A stretch of 64,000 nt of DNA from Schlesneria sphaerica (GCF_044336245.1 NZ_CP172346.1:4340001-4404000); one strand, 5' to 3'; shown: positions 7,415-16,315, numbered from the stretch's first letter. A program made the numbers and translations. The notes: generated by a model not told the origin, from the letters alone.

Positions 7415-8776
7415 TCACCACTTGGTGGTGGCTGCGCGTTCCAGTGTGAAGACGGCGGTTCCGTTTCGGAAGAGTGTGACCGTCCCGGTGGACTGACTGA
7501 CCGTAATGGCCATGGCAAGGGTATGGGCAGAGATCGCGGCAGCGGTCTGGTGCCGTGCGCCGAGTCCCTGCGGCAGGCCAGGCGGAGATGACTTGGGCAT
7601 CAGGTAGGTACCGGCACTCAGGACGGTTCCGTCTCCCTGAATGATGAAGGCGCCGTCGATCAGCGCGTACTCTTTCATCGTCTCCGAAAGACTGGGGTCC
7701 AAGACATTGCGGAGCTGTTTCGAGTAACCGTGGAACGGGTTGAGCACCAGTTGTTGGGCATTCCTCAACACGTTCCGGGCGTCACCGACGACGAACATGG
7801 CACCGACCGGGTGTGCTTCACGCCCTTCTGCGGCAATCTCAACCGCAAGCGAGAGGATGCGGAGCATGACGGCGGGGCGGACGACGTCGACGCCGCGGCG
7901 ATTCTTTTCTGACAGCATGGCCCGGAAGTGGGCTTCGGGTTTGGTGACCGTGATGCTGTCGAGGCGTCGACCGTCGGGGCCGGTCACACAGATGACGCTG
8001 GTCTTTTCGTGCAGCAGGTTTTGGGACGAGGCCAGCAGCTGACCCAGATTCGCCCGGTCCATCCGTGACAGCGAGGCATGCAGGCCTTCGAAGACATGCG
8101 TGTCTTCTCGCTCAATGTGGAAATCTTCGCTGTGTTCCGTGGTGACGATCAGCAGCCGACCCTTCCATTGGGACAGGGTGTCCCAGGGGACGCTTTCCAC
8201 GCGGTCGATCGCGATCAGAAGTGCCTGAGCACCGAGTGATTCGACCAGTTGCATGGCCTGCTTGATGATGAGTTGCGTCAGTCGCGGAATGCCCGGCAGT
8301 CGGGCGGGGCGCTGGTCGGGTTGAACCCCCGCTTTGGCCAGTAGCAACGCGTCAATCGTGCGCGTGTCTTTGGCTTCGATCAACTGCTGCCGGAACTCAG
8401 GCAGCTTCAGCAGTTCGGCGAGACCGGCCAGCACCTCGACGTGCGTTTGCAGCAGTTTCCGTCCGATGACCAGCAGGACCACCAGTTTGACGCTTTGGCC
8501 GCTCGGGACACCATAATCGATACCGGTACGGCTGCGGCCGAGCACGACTCGGAAATCACCATCCCAGTCGACAAAGGCATGTGGAAGGGCAAAGTCGCTG
8601 GAAACAAGAGTTTGTGCGGCCGCTTCTCGTTCTTCGATAGCCTGGAGAACGGTGTCCGGCGCGATCCCTTCATCTTCCCAGTTGGCGGCCTGGACGAGCG
8701 CTCGAATGGCGGCAGGCCGCTGTTTCACGGTCAGCTCGACAATCCGAATTGCGCTTACCAGGTCACCAAAATCCAA
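7415..8776 (-). CDS. Diadenylate cyclase with N-terminal PTS EIIA-like domain (c-di-AMP synthase)
   Basis: A 453-residue, three-part protein. Residues ~1-130 resemble a PTS EIIA type-2 (nitrogen/fructose) domain; FALPHAFV at 63-70 keeps the phosphorylatable His66. Residues ~165-225 (AQALLIAIDRVES, GRLLIVTTEHSEDF) look like the pyruvate-kinase-C-like domain of archaeal/CdaZ-type cyclases. Residues ~300-445 are a DAC (DisA_N) domain: PVGAMFVVGD, then DGAFIIQGDG with DGA at 374-376, then GLGARHQTAAAISAHT with RHQ at 408-410. The classical motif is RHR, so its last residue differs. The predicted reaction is 2 ATP to c-di-AMP plus 2 pyrophosphate. TTG start with GGAG about 8 bases upstream. The gene precedes ruvA; a divergent promoter region lies upstream. 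Confidence 0.85.
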   Translation of the reverse strand: MDFGDLVSAIRIVELTVKQRPAAIRALVQAANWEDEGIAPDTVLQAIEEREAAAQTLVSSDFALPHAFVDWDGDFRVVLGRSRTGIDYGVPSGQSVKLVVLLVIGRKLLQTHVEVLAGLAELLKLPEFRQQLIEAKDTRTIDALLLAKAGVQPDQRPARLPGIPRLTQLIIKQAMQLVESLGAQALLIAIDRVESVPWDTLSQWKGRLLIVTTEHSEDFHIEREDTHVFEGLHASLSRMDRANLGQLLASSQNLLHEKTSVICVTGPDGRRLDSITVTKPEAHFRAMLSEKNRRGVDVVRPAVMLRILSLAVEIAAEGREAHPVGAMFVVGDARNVLRNAQQLVLNPFHGYSKQLRNVLDPSLSETMKEYALIDGAFIIQGDGTVLSAGTYLMPKSSPPGLPQGLGARHQTAAAISAHTLAMAITVSQSTGTVTLFRNGTAVFTLERAATTKW

Positions 8777-8832
8777 TGTGATATCTCCACTTGCAGACTT
8801 GACTGAAGGGTGTGCCGGGAAATGGGATTGAT

Positions 8833-8862
8833 CTTATAGTTCATGCAGGTTGAGGCTGGCAA
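8833..8862 (-). promoter_or_regulatory. Candidate sigma-70 promoter for the diadenylate cyclase-ruvA pair
   Basis: On the minus strand TTGCCA (8857-8862) and TATAAG (8833-8838) are separated by 18 bases, about 57 bases upstream of the TTG start at 8776. Confidence 0.5.
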
Positions 8863-8888
8863 CCACGTTCGGACAGTTCTTGTTAATA

Positions 8889-8897
8889 TGCTATGAT
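8889..8897 (+). promoter_or_regulatory. Candidate extended -10 promoter for the amidohydrolase
   Basis: TGC-TATGAT at 8889-8897 is an extended -10 element; the -35 (TTCGGA) is poor. It lies ~95 bases before the ATG at 8993. Confidence 0.4.
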
Positions 8898-8992
8898 CGG
8901 CGATCGAGTCTTTCTTACCAAAGGCTCTCATTCTCCTAAAGTACGACACCCGTTTTTCGACGCCTCGCAGGTGTTTTTGAGGGACTGCATCT

Positions 8993-10267
8993 ATGAAGAC
9001 CGCCACCGGCTGTACTGTCATTTCCAACGGGACCGCGGTCATCGGAACCGGCGCTGCGCCGATAAAGGACGCCACGATCGTGATCCGCGATGGGAAAATT
9101 GCCTACGCAGGACCCGTTGCGCAGGCCCCCGAGGTTGAGCCGGACGCGACCGTGATTGATGCACGAGGAGGCACGATTCTTCCCGGTCTGATCGAAGCAC
9201 ACTTCCATCCGACGTACTTCAACGTCGAGGCACTGGAAGACCTCGATATCAAGTATCCCGTTGAATATGTGACGCTGCTGGCGGCGAGCAATGCCAAGCT
9301 GGCTCTGGAGTGTGGCTACACCTCGGCACGTAGCGGTGGCAGTCTGTTCAATATCGACGTCTGGCTGAAAAAGGCCCTGGAGTGCGATCTGGTGCCGGGG
9401 CCCCGACTGGCCGCCAGTGGTCGGGAAATTTGTGGTGTCGGGGGGCTGATGGATTGGAACCCCGACTATCGCAAGATCGGTATGGATGGGCTGGTGCTGC
9501 TGGTGAATGGGCCGGATGAGGCGCGTGCTGCCGTGCGAAAACTCGTGAAAGATGGTGTGGAGTGGGTGAAGACCTACCCGACCGGCGACGCCGCCTCACC
9601 GGATGTCAATGATCATCACACGTTATGTATGACATTCGAAGAGATGCACGCTGTTGTCGCGACGGCTCATAACCATGGCCTCAAAGTGACGGGACATTGT
9701 CGCGCGACCGAGGGGATTAAGAATGCCCTGCGAGCGGGTTACGACACTCTCGAACACGGCACCTTCGTCGACGATGAGGCGCTCGAGATGATTCTGGAAC
9801 GAAACACCCCTGTCGTGCCCGCCTTGTACTTTGAGCTGGCCAGCATCGAACGTGGACCGGAATTTGGCCTGTCGCAACGAGTAATCGACGGTCACCAGGA
9901 GACCCTGGAGGGTGGGGCGGAGAGTGCCCGGCGCATCCTGAGGGCAGGGGGCCGCCTGGGGATGGGGGGGGATTACGGTTTTGGTTGGAACCCACATGGC
10001 CAGTACGCCCGTGAACTGTCCTTTTTCGTCAACTACGTTGGTCTGACACCCCTCGAAGTGCTGACGTGCGCCACGAAGACGGGTGCGGAAATCCTGGGCC
10101 GCGAACACGAACTGGGCACGCTGGAAGCGGGCAAACTGGCCGATGTCCTGATCGTGGATGGCGATGTGATTGGCAATATTTCGCTTCTCGAAGACCGGAA
10201 GCGGTTTATTGCCGTGATGCAGGGGGGAATTATCAAAGCGGGAGAGCTGTTCCGGTCGCAGGCATGA
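8993..10267 (+). CDS. Metal-dependent amidohydrolase (imidazolonepropionase/prolidase-like)
   Basis: A 424-residue amidohydrolase-superfamily protein with an N-terminal beta-sandwich (residues 1-60) and a metal-binding barrel. Visible ligands: HFH (His70, His72) in LPGLIEAHFHP, Lys193 in WVKTYPTG (likely carboxylated lysine), His235 in GHCRATE, His255 in LEHGTF and Asp327 in GMGGDYGFGW. The C-terminus has the usual GTLEAGKLADVLIVDGD motif. This subgroup hydrolyses dipeptides, imidazolones or lactams; the substrate cannot be read from sequence. No signal peptide is seen, so it is probably cytoplasmic. GAGGGA at 8979-8984 is 8 bases before the ATG. Confidence 0.88.
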   Translation: MKTATGCTVISNGTAVIGTGAAPIKDATIVIRDGKIAYAGPVAQAPEVEPDATVIDARGGTILPGLIEAHFHPTYFNVEALEDLDIKYPVEYVTLLAASNAKLALECGYTSARSGGSLFNIDVWLKKALECDLVPGPRLAASGREICGVGGLMDWNPDYRKIGMDGLVLLVNGPDEARAAVRKLVKDGVEWVKTYPTGDAASPDVNDHHTLCMTFEEMHAVVATAHNHGLKVTGHCRATEGIKNALRAGYDTLEHGTFVDDEALEMILERNTPVVPALYFELASIERGPEFGLSQRVIDGHQETLEGGAESARRILRAGGRLGMGGDYGFGWNPHGQYARELSFFVNYVGLTPLEVLTCATKTGAEILGREHELGTLEAGKLADVLIVDGDVIGNISLLEDRKRFIAVMQGGIIKAGELFRSQA

Positions 10268-10680
10268 AATCCCTGTGTGTCGGGCGGATTCGCCTGTTTG
10301 AAATCGCGGGTCCCTCCGAGGGGCGAGGGATGACGTTTTGTCGCATCCGGCTGTCGCGGCGGGGCACTGTGGTGCTTTCTGCCAGTTGTAAGGTTATAAT
10401 AAACCGGAGCCGCCGAATGGTCCCGCCCCGTTTGCCCGCCTGACTTGATCAACCCATCGGTACGAGAACAGTTCGTACCTCGCTCGCATGACAGAGGATC
10501 GCTGTGTCCCACCTTCACCTGTTTGACGTGATCAAATCAACGTCCGTATTTGTTTCGCGACTGGCCGAAACGCTTCCGGTTTGTTGGGCAAGTTCGAGAT
10601 CCCTTGCGGCAGGCCTTGGCGTCGCTCCTGACGGATGCCGCCTGAAAACGTCGGCAACTCGGGGAGAGTTGTGGAGCGGG
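10268..10680. other. Intergenic region with a candidate promoter
   Basis: No clear gene, unless the following lipoprotein starts at the GTG at 10504. A perfect TATAAT (10395-10400) lies ~100 bases before that GTG; its -35 region is poor. A weak TCCCTC/GAGGGA hairpin near 10311-10330 may end the amidohydrolase transcript. Confidence 0.4.
10395..10400 (+). promoter_or_regulatory. Candidate -10 element (TATAAT)
   Basis: A consensus TATAAT in the 5' region of the lipoprotein gene. No good -35 was found at 16-18 bases, so this is a partial promoter call. Confidence 0.35.
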
Positions 10681-11733
10681 ATGGTGGGCATCTGTGCCCT
10701 GAGCTTTCTGTTTCTGACAGGTTGCGAACAGTCAGAGACGATCTCGGAGTATACGGTTCCCAAACATGAAACCCTGCAATCGTCCGAGTTTCTCGCAGAG
10801 TATGAGCGGACGCATCCCAAGCCCGAGCGGATGATTGGTCTCGTCATTCCGCGAAGCTCTCTGCTGTGGTTCTTCAAACTGCAGGGAAACATGGACGCGA
10901 TTGCGGCACGGGAGAGCGAGCTTCGAGAGTTCTTCAAGGGATTAAAGTTCGGGCCTGCCGACGATCTGCAGTGGACCCTTCCCGAAGGTTGGCGCCAGCA
11001 GCCCGGGAACGAGATGCGACATGCGACGATTCTGCTGAGCGGAGAACCACCGATCGAGATGTCGGTGACGAAATTTGCTTCCCGGCAGGATCTTCCAGTG
11101 ACAGACCAGGTGGTCATGAATATCAACCGCTGGCGAGGCCAGTTATCGCTTCCTCCGATTGAGAGTGAGGATCTGGATCAGCAGGCCGAAAAGCTGCCCG
11201 TCGGCGATGGAGTCGCTTACTGGCTCAACATCGTCGGTCGCCCGCAACCAAAGCCGGCGAGTATGAGTCTGCCTCCTGCCCAGACGGCACGTAACCAACC
11301 CGCGGCCACGGAAGGGGGGGCTGACAAGCCGTCGCTTCCGTTCGACAAACCCGAAGGATGGACTGAAGGACCTCCTGCAGCGTTTGCGGTCGTCTCGCTG
11401 CAGGTTGCCGATGGCGAGCAGAAGGCCTCGGTGACAGTCACGCGTGCGGGTGGAAATCCGCTGCTGAATGTGAACCGGTGGCGTGGTCAGGTTGGGCTGG
11501 GGCCGCTGACAGAAGAGGAGCTGGCGCAATCAGCACGTCAGGTAAGCGTCGGGGGGCTCAAAGGAAGCCTGTACGAGATGACCGAGGGGGACCGGTCGAT
11601 TTTCGGTGTAATCGTCGAAGAGCAGGGACAGATGTGGTTCATCAAGCTGATGGGTGATGCACCGCTCGTCGAACGGGAACGGATTCGATTCGAGGAATTC
11701 CTGAAGTCTCTCAATTTGAAAAGTGGATCGTGA
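10681..11733 (+). CDS. Predicted lipoprotein with internal duplication, unknown function
   Basis: The frame is open from 10504, but a lipobox (ALSFLFLTGC) appears immediately after the ATG at 10681, giving a 350-residue lipoprotein with a short signal. A GTG start at 10504 would place 72 residues before the lipid-anchored Cys. The mature protein shows two kinds of repeat. One contains NxNRWRGQ followed by an acidic stretch (NINRWRGQLSLPPIESEDL and NVNRWRGQVGLGPLTEEEL). The other contains a WFxKL-G motif followed by an E..F..FLK-L helix; one copy comes before and one after the NRWRGQ repeats. The order is therefore B-A-A'-B'. I do not recognise the family. It directly precedes the cytochrome c biogenesis gene, with a hairpin between them. 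Confidence 0.7.
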   Translation: MVGICALSFLFLTGCEQSETISEYTVPKHETLQSSEFLAEYERTHPKPERMIGLVIPRSSLLWFFKLQGNMDAIAARESELREFFKGLKFGPADDLQWTLPEGWRQQPGNEMRHATILLSGEPPIEMSVTKFASRQDLPVTDQVVMNINRWRGQLSLPPIESEDLDQQAEKLPVGDGVAYWLNIVGRPQPKPASMSLPPAQTARNQPAATEGGADKPSLPFDKPEGWTEGPPAAFAVVSLQVADGEQKASVTVTRAGGNPLLNVNRWRGQVGLGPLTEEELAQSARQVSVGGLKGSLYEMTEGDRSIFGVIVEEQGQMWFIKLMGDAPLVERERIRFEEFLKSLNLKSGS

Positions 11734-11797
11734 AGCCTCTGGTCTGCGGGACCGGGGCAATGACGCAGCGGTAAGTGGACTCAAGTTGTGATTAATG

Positions 11798-11822
11798 CTC
11801 GTTTCGAAAACCTCGAAACGAG
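11798..11822. terminator. Inverted repeat, candidate terminator
   Basis: A 10-base-pair stem (CTCGTTTCGA at 11798-11807 with TCGAAACGAG at 11813-11822) and a 5-base loop, without a T-run, between the lipoprotein gene and the ResB-CcsA gene. Confidence 0.5.
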
Positions 11823-11886
11823 TGACTGCAATAACTAACTGCGGACTTCGATCGAGATGGTCCTGTAGCTGACGGCGAGGTGTTTA

Positions 11887-14800
11887 ATGGCAACAGATGG
11901 AACGCTGACCGGTGAAAAATCGAGCTCGGTAGCAACTGGCAGTGCGCTGTGGCGTGGAATCAAAACGGTTCTGGAGCCTGCGGCGTCATTGAAGTTGACG
12001 GTCGTGCTGTTCGCCTTATCCATTTTTCTCATCCTGGCGGGGACGTTCGCTCAGGTTGATATGGATATCTGGGAAGTCATCGGACTTTACTTCCGGTGCT
12101 GGTTTGCCTGGGTGCCGTTTCAGGTCTTTTTCCCCGCATCCTTCTTTTCGGAAGATCCCTGGATTGTTCCTGGCGGAATCTACTTCCCCGGCGGAAAGTT
12201 GCTCGGTCTGCTGTTAGCCATCAACTTGCTTTCCGCACATCTGGTGCGGTTCAAAGCCGTCGCCCGGGGGCAGCGGCTGTTTGCAGGGCTGGTCAGTATC
12301 GCGCTGGGTTGTCTGGTTACCTGGGCGATCGTCGCGGCCGGTGGAAATTCCCGAGGTATCCAGGGTGAGCCTTTAGTTCCTTACTCGACGCAATGGATCG
12401 GGTATCAGGGGTTCCTGGGCCTGGCCGCGATCGCGGCGGGATTTGGATTCTGGATGCTGCTTCAACAACCGTTGTCAAAAGCCAGCGATGTCTGGAGTCG
12501 CCAGATGTTCCTGCGTGTCACGACAGGGGGGACGGGGATCGGCCTGCTGGTGCTGATGTTCTGGTTCATTTCACGCGGTCAAGCAGGGCGGCCGACGGAT
12601 GCATCGCTCCGAATTCTGTGGCAATTGACTCAGGGGACCGTTGCGTCGCTGGCTCTGCTCGGGGGCTGCTGGGCGGTCTTCGGCAAACGGGCCGGGATCG
12701 TGCTACTGCATGGCGGTATCGGTCTCATGATGTTCTACGAATTGCACGTGGCACTGACGGCCGTTGAAACCCAGATGAATCTGGTTGAAGGGGAGCGGAC
12801 AAACTACGTACACGATATTCGTACGATCGAACTTGCCGTCAGCGATGTCACCGATCCGCAAGCGGATAAGGTCATCGCGATTCCGAAATCACTTGTTCTG
12901 GACACCAAGCCAATCGACCACCCCGATTTGCCGTTCCGGATGACCGTGTCAGGATATCTGAAAAACGCGAGGATTCGTGGTGTCACGTCCAAGGACAAAA
13001 ACCCCGCCACGGCCGGCGCGGGGCTGGTCTGGATGGCTGACGAAATCAGGGCAAGCACCGGAACCGATAGTGACAGCAAAGTCGATTCGCCCGCCGCGTA
13101 CGTGACCCTGGAATCGAAGGCGGACGGAACACCGCTGGGGACCTATCTGGTCAGTTGGACGTTGTCGATGAGTGATGAAGTCGATGAGGTCCGCGTCGGG
13201 GATAAGGTTTACCAGATCGCTCTTCGTCCCAAACGCTACTACAAAAGCTACGTCTTCGAGCTCAAGGACGTCAGCAAGAAAGACTACCTCGGCACCAATA
13301 CGCCCCGCAGCTACGCATCAACCGTCCATATCCAGGATTCAGATCGCAACGTGGACGAGGTCAAAACGATCTGGATGAACAATCCTCTGCGGTTTGCGGA
13401 TGAGACCTTCTATCAGAGTGGTTACTTCCGCGAGCCAAGTTCGGGCATTGAGCATGCCACTCTCTCGGTGGTGGCCAATACGGGCTGGATGATGCCCTAC
13501 GTCGGCTGCATGCTCGTCGGAATCGGAATGCTGACCCATTTCATGACATTGCTGATCAACTTCCTCACCCGAGGTGAATCGGTCAACTTGTCTGCGGAAG
13601 AGGCTGAGCGCGCAGCGCGGCTGGCCAGCAAGCTGGGGATGAAACCGACGCTTCCCGTTTCCGCTCAGCCGGAAAGTCCTCAGGCGGATGCACCGAAAGA
13701 ATGGGCGTCGTGGTTGTTTGCTTCTGCTCTGGCAATCTGCGCAATCACCTATTTCGGCAGCGTGGCTGCACCGCCGAAGCCAAAAACACTTTCGATGGAT
13801 TTGTATCGGTTCGGGCAGATCCCTGTGTTGTCAGAGGGGCGTACGAAGCCGCTCGATACGGCTGCGACGTCTGCGCTGCTGGCAATTTCGGGGCGAACCC
13901 GTGTGACCGTCGGTGAGGAAGGTGCCAAGCAACGAATTCCCGCCATTCAATGGCTGCTGGAAGTCATCTCGGAAGCCAAGGTCGCCGATGAGCGCGAGAT
14001 CTTCCGTGTCGAGAATCTGGAAGTCCAGGAAACGATTGGTGTCAAGAAACGCGAAGGCATGCGGTACTCTCGCAGCGACATTCGCAAGAACGGCGAAGAG
14101 TTTGAAAAGCAGGTCCGGCTGGCTCGAAGCCAGGCCAAGGAACGCAAGGAGATCAGCGTTTACCAGAAGAAGATCCTGGAACTGGCTGAGAAGGTTTCCA
14201 CGTTCGATAACCTGGTATTTGCATTCGGGCTGCAGCACCGCATTCGTGGTGAAACACAGCAGGAAGTCCTCAGGTCATTCCAGATGGTCAGCCAGTTTGC
14301 AGAGGCACTGGAAGAAGAAGGTCAGCCCGTGTTCTCTGTCTGGCCGAAGGATGCCGACGACAATTGGCATATTCTGTCACGCGCCTGGTTGCTCGATATT
14401 CCTAACCGGATGAAAAAGAACGGTGAAGAAGATCAGGTGGTCGCCGCCTGGGAGCAGGTTCTTAAGGCGTATTCCGATGAGAAGCCAGCCATGTTCAATC
14501 AGGCTGTGGATCGGGTGCTCGAACTGGTGTCGAAGGACCGTCCCAGCGACGTGAATCCTTCGATCATTCGACTGGAGTCGTACTTCAATTACGCTCAGCC
14601 ATTCACGCACGCCAGTCGAATCTACATTTTGGCGTTCGTGCTGAGCGCACTCGGCTGGTTGTTCTGGCCACGAGGCTTTAACCGGGCTGCCTTCTATGTA
14701 CTGCTGGTGACGCTGGTGGTGCACACTGCGGCCATCGTTGCTCGACTGATTATTTCGGGTCGGCCGCCTGTGACCAATCTCTATTCTTCGGCCGTCTTCA

Positions 14801-15522
14801 TCGGCTGGGGATGCGTTGTGATGGGGCTGATCTTCGAACTGATCTACCGTATCGGGATTGGTAATCTCGTCGCTGCCGCGGCCGGGTACGCGACATTGTT
14901 GATTGCAGACGGTCTTGCTTCCGACGGTGATACGTTTACTGTGTTGCAGGCGGTGCTCGATACGCAGTTCTGGCTTGCAACGCACGTGACCTGTATCACA
15001 CTTGGCTATGCGACGACGTATCTGGCGGGGCTTTTCGCGATTGCCTACATCATTCGCGGTGTCTGCACACCGTCGCTGTCAGCCAAAGAAGGCCGCGACA
15101 TTCACCGGATGATCTACGGAACGCTGTGCTTCTCGATCTTCTTCAGTTTCGTTGGTACGGTGCTCGGAGGTCTCTGGGCCGATGACTCGTGGGGACGCTT
15201 CTGGGGATGGGATCCCAAAGAAAATGCCGCTCTGATCATCGTGCTATGGAATGCGATTGCTCTGCACGCTCGCTGGGGCGGGATGGTGAAGGAACGTGGT
15301 CTGGCTGTGCTTGCCGTTGCCGGCAACATCTTTGTGAGCTGGTCATGGTGGGGGGTCAACGCTTTGGGAGCGGGTCTGCATTCCTATGGATTCAAGCAGG
15401 GAACGATCCGCAACCTCGGGCTGTTTATTCTCTTCAACCTGGTGATCATCGGGATCGGAATGTTACCCAAATCCGCATGGTGGAGCCTGCGGGAAAGGAA
15501 AGAGCCGTCCGTGACGCAGTAG
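11887..15522 (+). CDS. Fused ResB-CcsA cytochrome c biogenesis protein (System II)
   Basis: A 1211-residue membrane protein joining both halves of the System II cytochrome c synthetase. The N-terminal ResB part (to ~residue 570) has SLKLTVVLFALSIFLILAGT, several membrane helices and a large extracytoplasmic beta-rich domain (TFYQSGYFREPSSGIEHATL). The C-terminal CcsA part (~910-1200) carries the heme-handling WWD-type motif (GGLWADDSWGRFWGWDPKE, ending near residue 1110). Between them lies ~300 residues starting FGQIPVLSEGRTKPLDTAA, rich in charged helices and predicted outside the membrane. It attaches heme covalently to CXXCH apocytochromes. The window encodes two CXXCH-bearing proteins that could be clients. 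Confidence 0.92.
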   Translation: MATDGTLTGEKSSSVATGSALWRGIKTVLEPAASLKLTVVLFALSIFLILAGTFAQVDMDIWEVIGLYFRCWFAWVPFQVFFPASFFSEDPWIVPGGIYFPGGKLLGLLLAINLLSAHLVRFKAVARGQRLFAGLVSIALGCLVTWAIVAAGGNSRGIQGEPLVPYSTQWIGYQGFLGLAAIAAGFGFWMLLQQPLSKASDVWSRQMFLRVTTGGTGIGLLVLMFWFISRGQAGRPTDASLRILWQLTQGTVASLALLGGCWAVFGKRAGIVLLHGGIGLMMFYELHVALTAVETQMNLVEGERTNYVHDIRTIELAVSDVTDPQADKVIAIPKSLVLDTKPIDHPDLPFRMTVSGYLKNARIRGVTSKDKNPATAGAGLVWMADEIRASTGTDSDSKVDSPAAYVTLESKADGTPLGTYLVSWTLSMSDEVDEVRVGDKVYQIALRPKRYYKSYVFELKDVSKKDYLGTNTPRSYASTVHIQDSDRNVDEVKTIWMNNPLRFADETFYQSGYFREPSSGIEHATLSVVANTGWMMPYVGCMLVGIGMLTHFMTLLINFLTRGESVNLSAEEAERAARLASKLGMKPTLPVSAQPESPQADAPKEWASWLFASALAICAITYFGSVAAPPKPKTLSMDLYRFGQIPVLSEGRTKPLDTAATSALLAISGRTRVTVGEEGAKQRIPAIQWLLEVISEAKVADEREIFRVENLEVQETIGVKKREGMRYSRSDIRKNGEEFEKQVRLARSQAKERKEISVYQKKILELAEKVSTFDNLVFAFGLQHRIRGETQQEVLRSFQMVSQFAEALEEEGQPVFSVWPKDADDNWHILSRAWLLDIPNRMKKNGEEDQVVAAWEQVLKAYSDEKPAMFNQAVDRVLELVSKDRPSDVNPSIIRLESYFNYAQPFTHASRIYILAFVLSALGWLFWPRGFNRAAFYVLLVTLVVHTAAIVARLIISGRPPVTNLYSSAVFIGWGCVVMGLIFELIYRIGIGNLVAAAAGYATLLIADGLASDGDTFTVLQAVLDTQFWLATHVTCITLGYATTYLAGLFAIAYIIRGVCTPSLSAKEGRDIHRMIYGTLCFSIFFSFVGTVLGGLWADDSWGRFWGWDPKENAALIIVLWNAIALHARWGGMVKERGLAVLAVAGNIFVSWSWWGVNALGAGLHSYGFKQGTIRNLGLFILFNLVIIGIGMLPKSAWWSLRERKEPSVTQ

Positions 15523-15547
15523 GCGTGTGGCGTTGATTCCAGCAAAC

Positions 15548-15577
15548 AGCCCTCATCGACTTGCGTCGATGAGGGCT
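15548..15577. terminator. Strong hairpin after the ResB-CcsA gene
   Basis: A perfect 13-base-pair stem (AGCCCTCATCGAC at 15548-15560, GTCGATGAGGGCT at 15565-15577) with a TTGC loop. There is no T-run, so it may act as a terminator or an mRNA-stabilising 3' end. Confidence 0.7.
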
Positions 15578-15704
15578 GGTGAATCTCGGCTGCGTCACTT
15601 TCGCTGCCAGGCGGGATGACAAACGCGAGTAAGATCGACCCCGCTGTTCGTTTGGCGGTCACTCGAGACCCTGCAGAGCAGAGCAAGATTGTAAAAATAG
15701 CAAT

Positions 15705-16202
15705 CTAGATCATGTCCAGCCTGCGATGGGATCGCTGAGGTGGACGGGAGCAGGTGGCGCAGATGCCGTCGACTTCGAGGCGGTGTCCTGACATGCGAAA
15801 ACCATGCGTGGCGGCCACGGTCTCGAGTACGTCAGAGATCATCTCGTTCGGAAACTCGATCATCTCACCGCACTTTTTGCAGATGAGGTGATCGTGTTGC
15901 GGGTAGCCGTAGTCGTGTTCGTAAACTTCCCGATCGTTGGCGCGAGCCACCTTTCGGATCAGACCTGCCTCTTGTAAAAGATTCAATGTCCGGTAGACGG
16001 TGCTGCGGCTGGCTTGCATGGATCCTTTACGGCCAGCAAGGCTGTCAATCCACTGATCGGCATCGAAATGGTCGTGCGTGGAGTAGATCGCGGTCACAAC
16101 AGCTTCCCGTTCGGGGGTCAGCCGCATTTTCTTTGTCAAAAGGAATTCACGGAACTTATCAACCGGGGCAACGGTCACGTTCATCGTGGCCAGATCCGAC
16201 AC
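15705..16202 (-). CDS. Fur-family transcriptional regulator
   Basis: A 165-residue product from the GTG at 16202, which follows a GGGAGAG site; a longer start (ATG at 16217) would overlap that site. The N-terminal winged helix has LTPEREAVVTAIYSTHDHFDADQ and SRSTVYRTLNLLQEAGLIRKV. The C-terminal dimerisation domain has HDHLICKKCGEMIEF and, near the end, GICATC; both CxxC pairs of the structural zinc site are present. The family includes Fur, Zur, PerR and others; the sensed metal or peroxide cannot be decided by eye. No convincing Fur or PerR box was found upstream. Confidence 0.88.
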   Translation of the reverse strand: MSDLATMNVTVAPVDKFREFLLTKKMRLTPEREAVVTAIYSTHDHFDADQWIDSLAGRKGSMQASRSTVYRTLNLLQEAGLIRKVARANDREVYEHDYGYPQHDHLICKKCGEMIEFPNEMISDVLETVAATHGFRMSGHRLEVDGICATCSRPPQRSHRRLDMI

Positions 16203-16315
16203 GAAACACTCTCCCATCTCACACGAGATAATTCAGTAGCGCACTATTTCTATTTTGTATCGACCTCTCTTCAAGATCAATGACTAATGCGATACCGAAC
16301 GCCCGAAGGGGGCGA

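Noticed and set aside
16202..16300. Possible Fur/PerR box upstream of the Fur-family gene
   Set aside because: AT-rich sequence is present, but no inverted repeat close to GATAATGATAATCATTATC or TTATAATTATTATAA was found.
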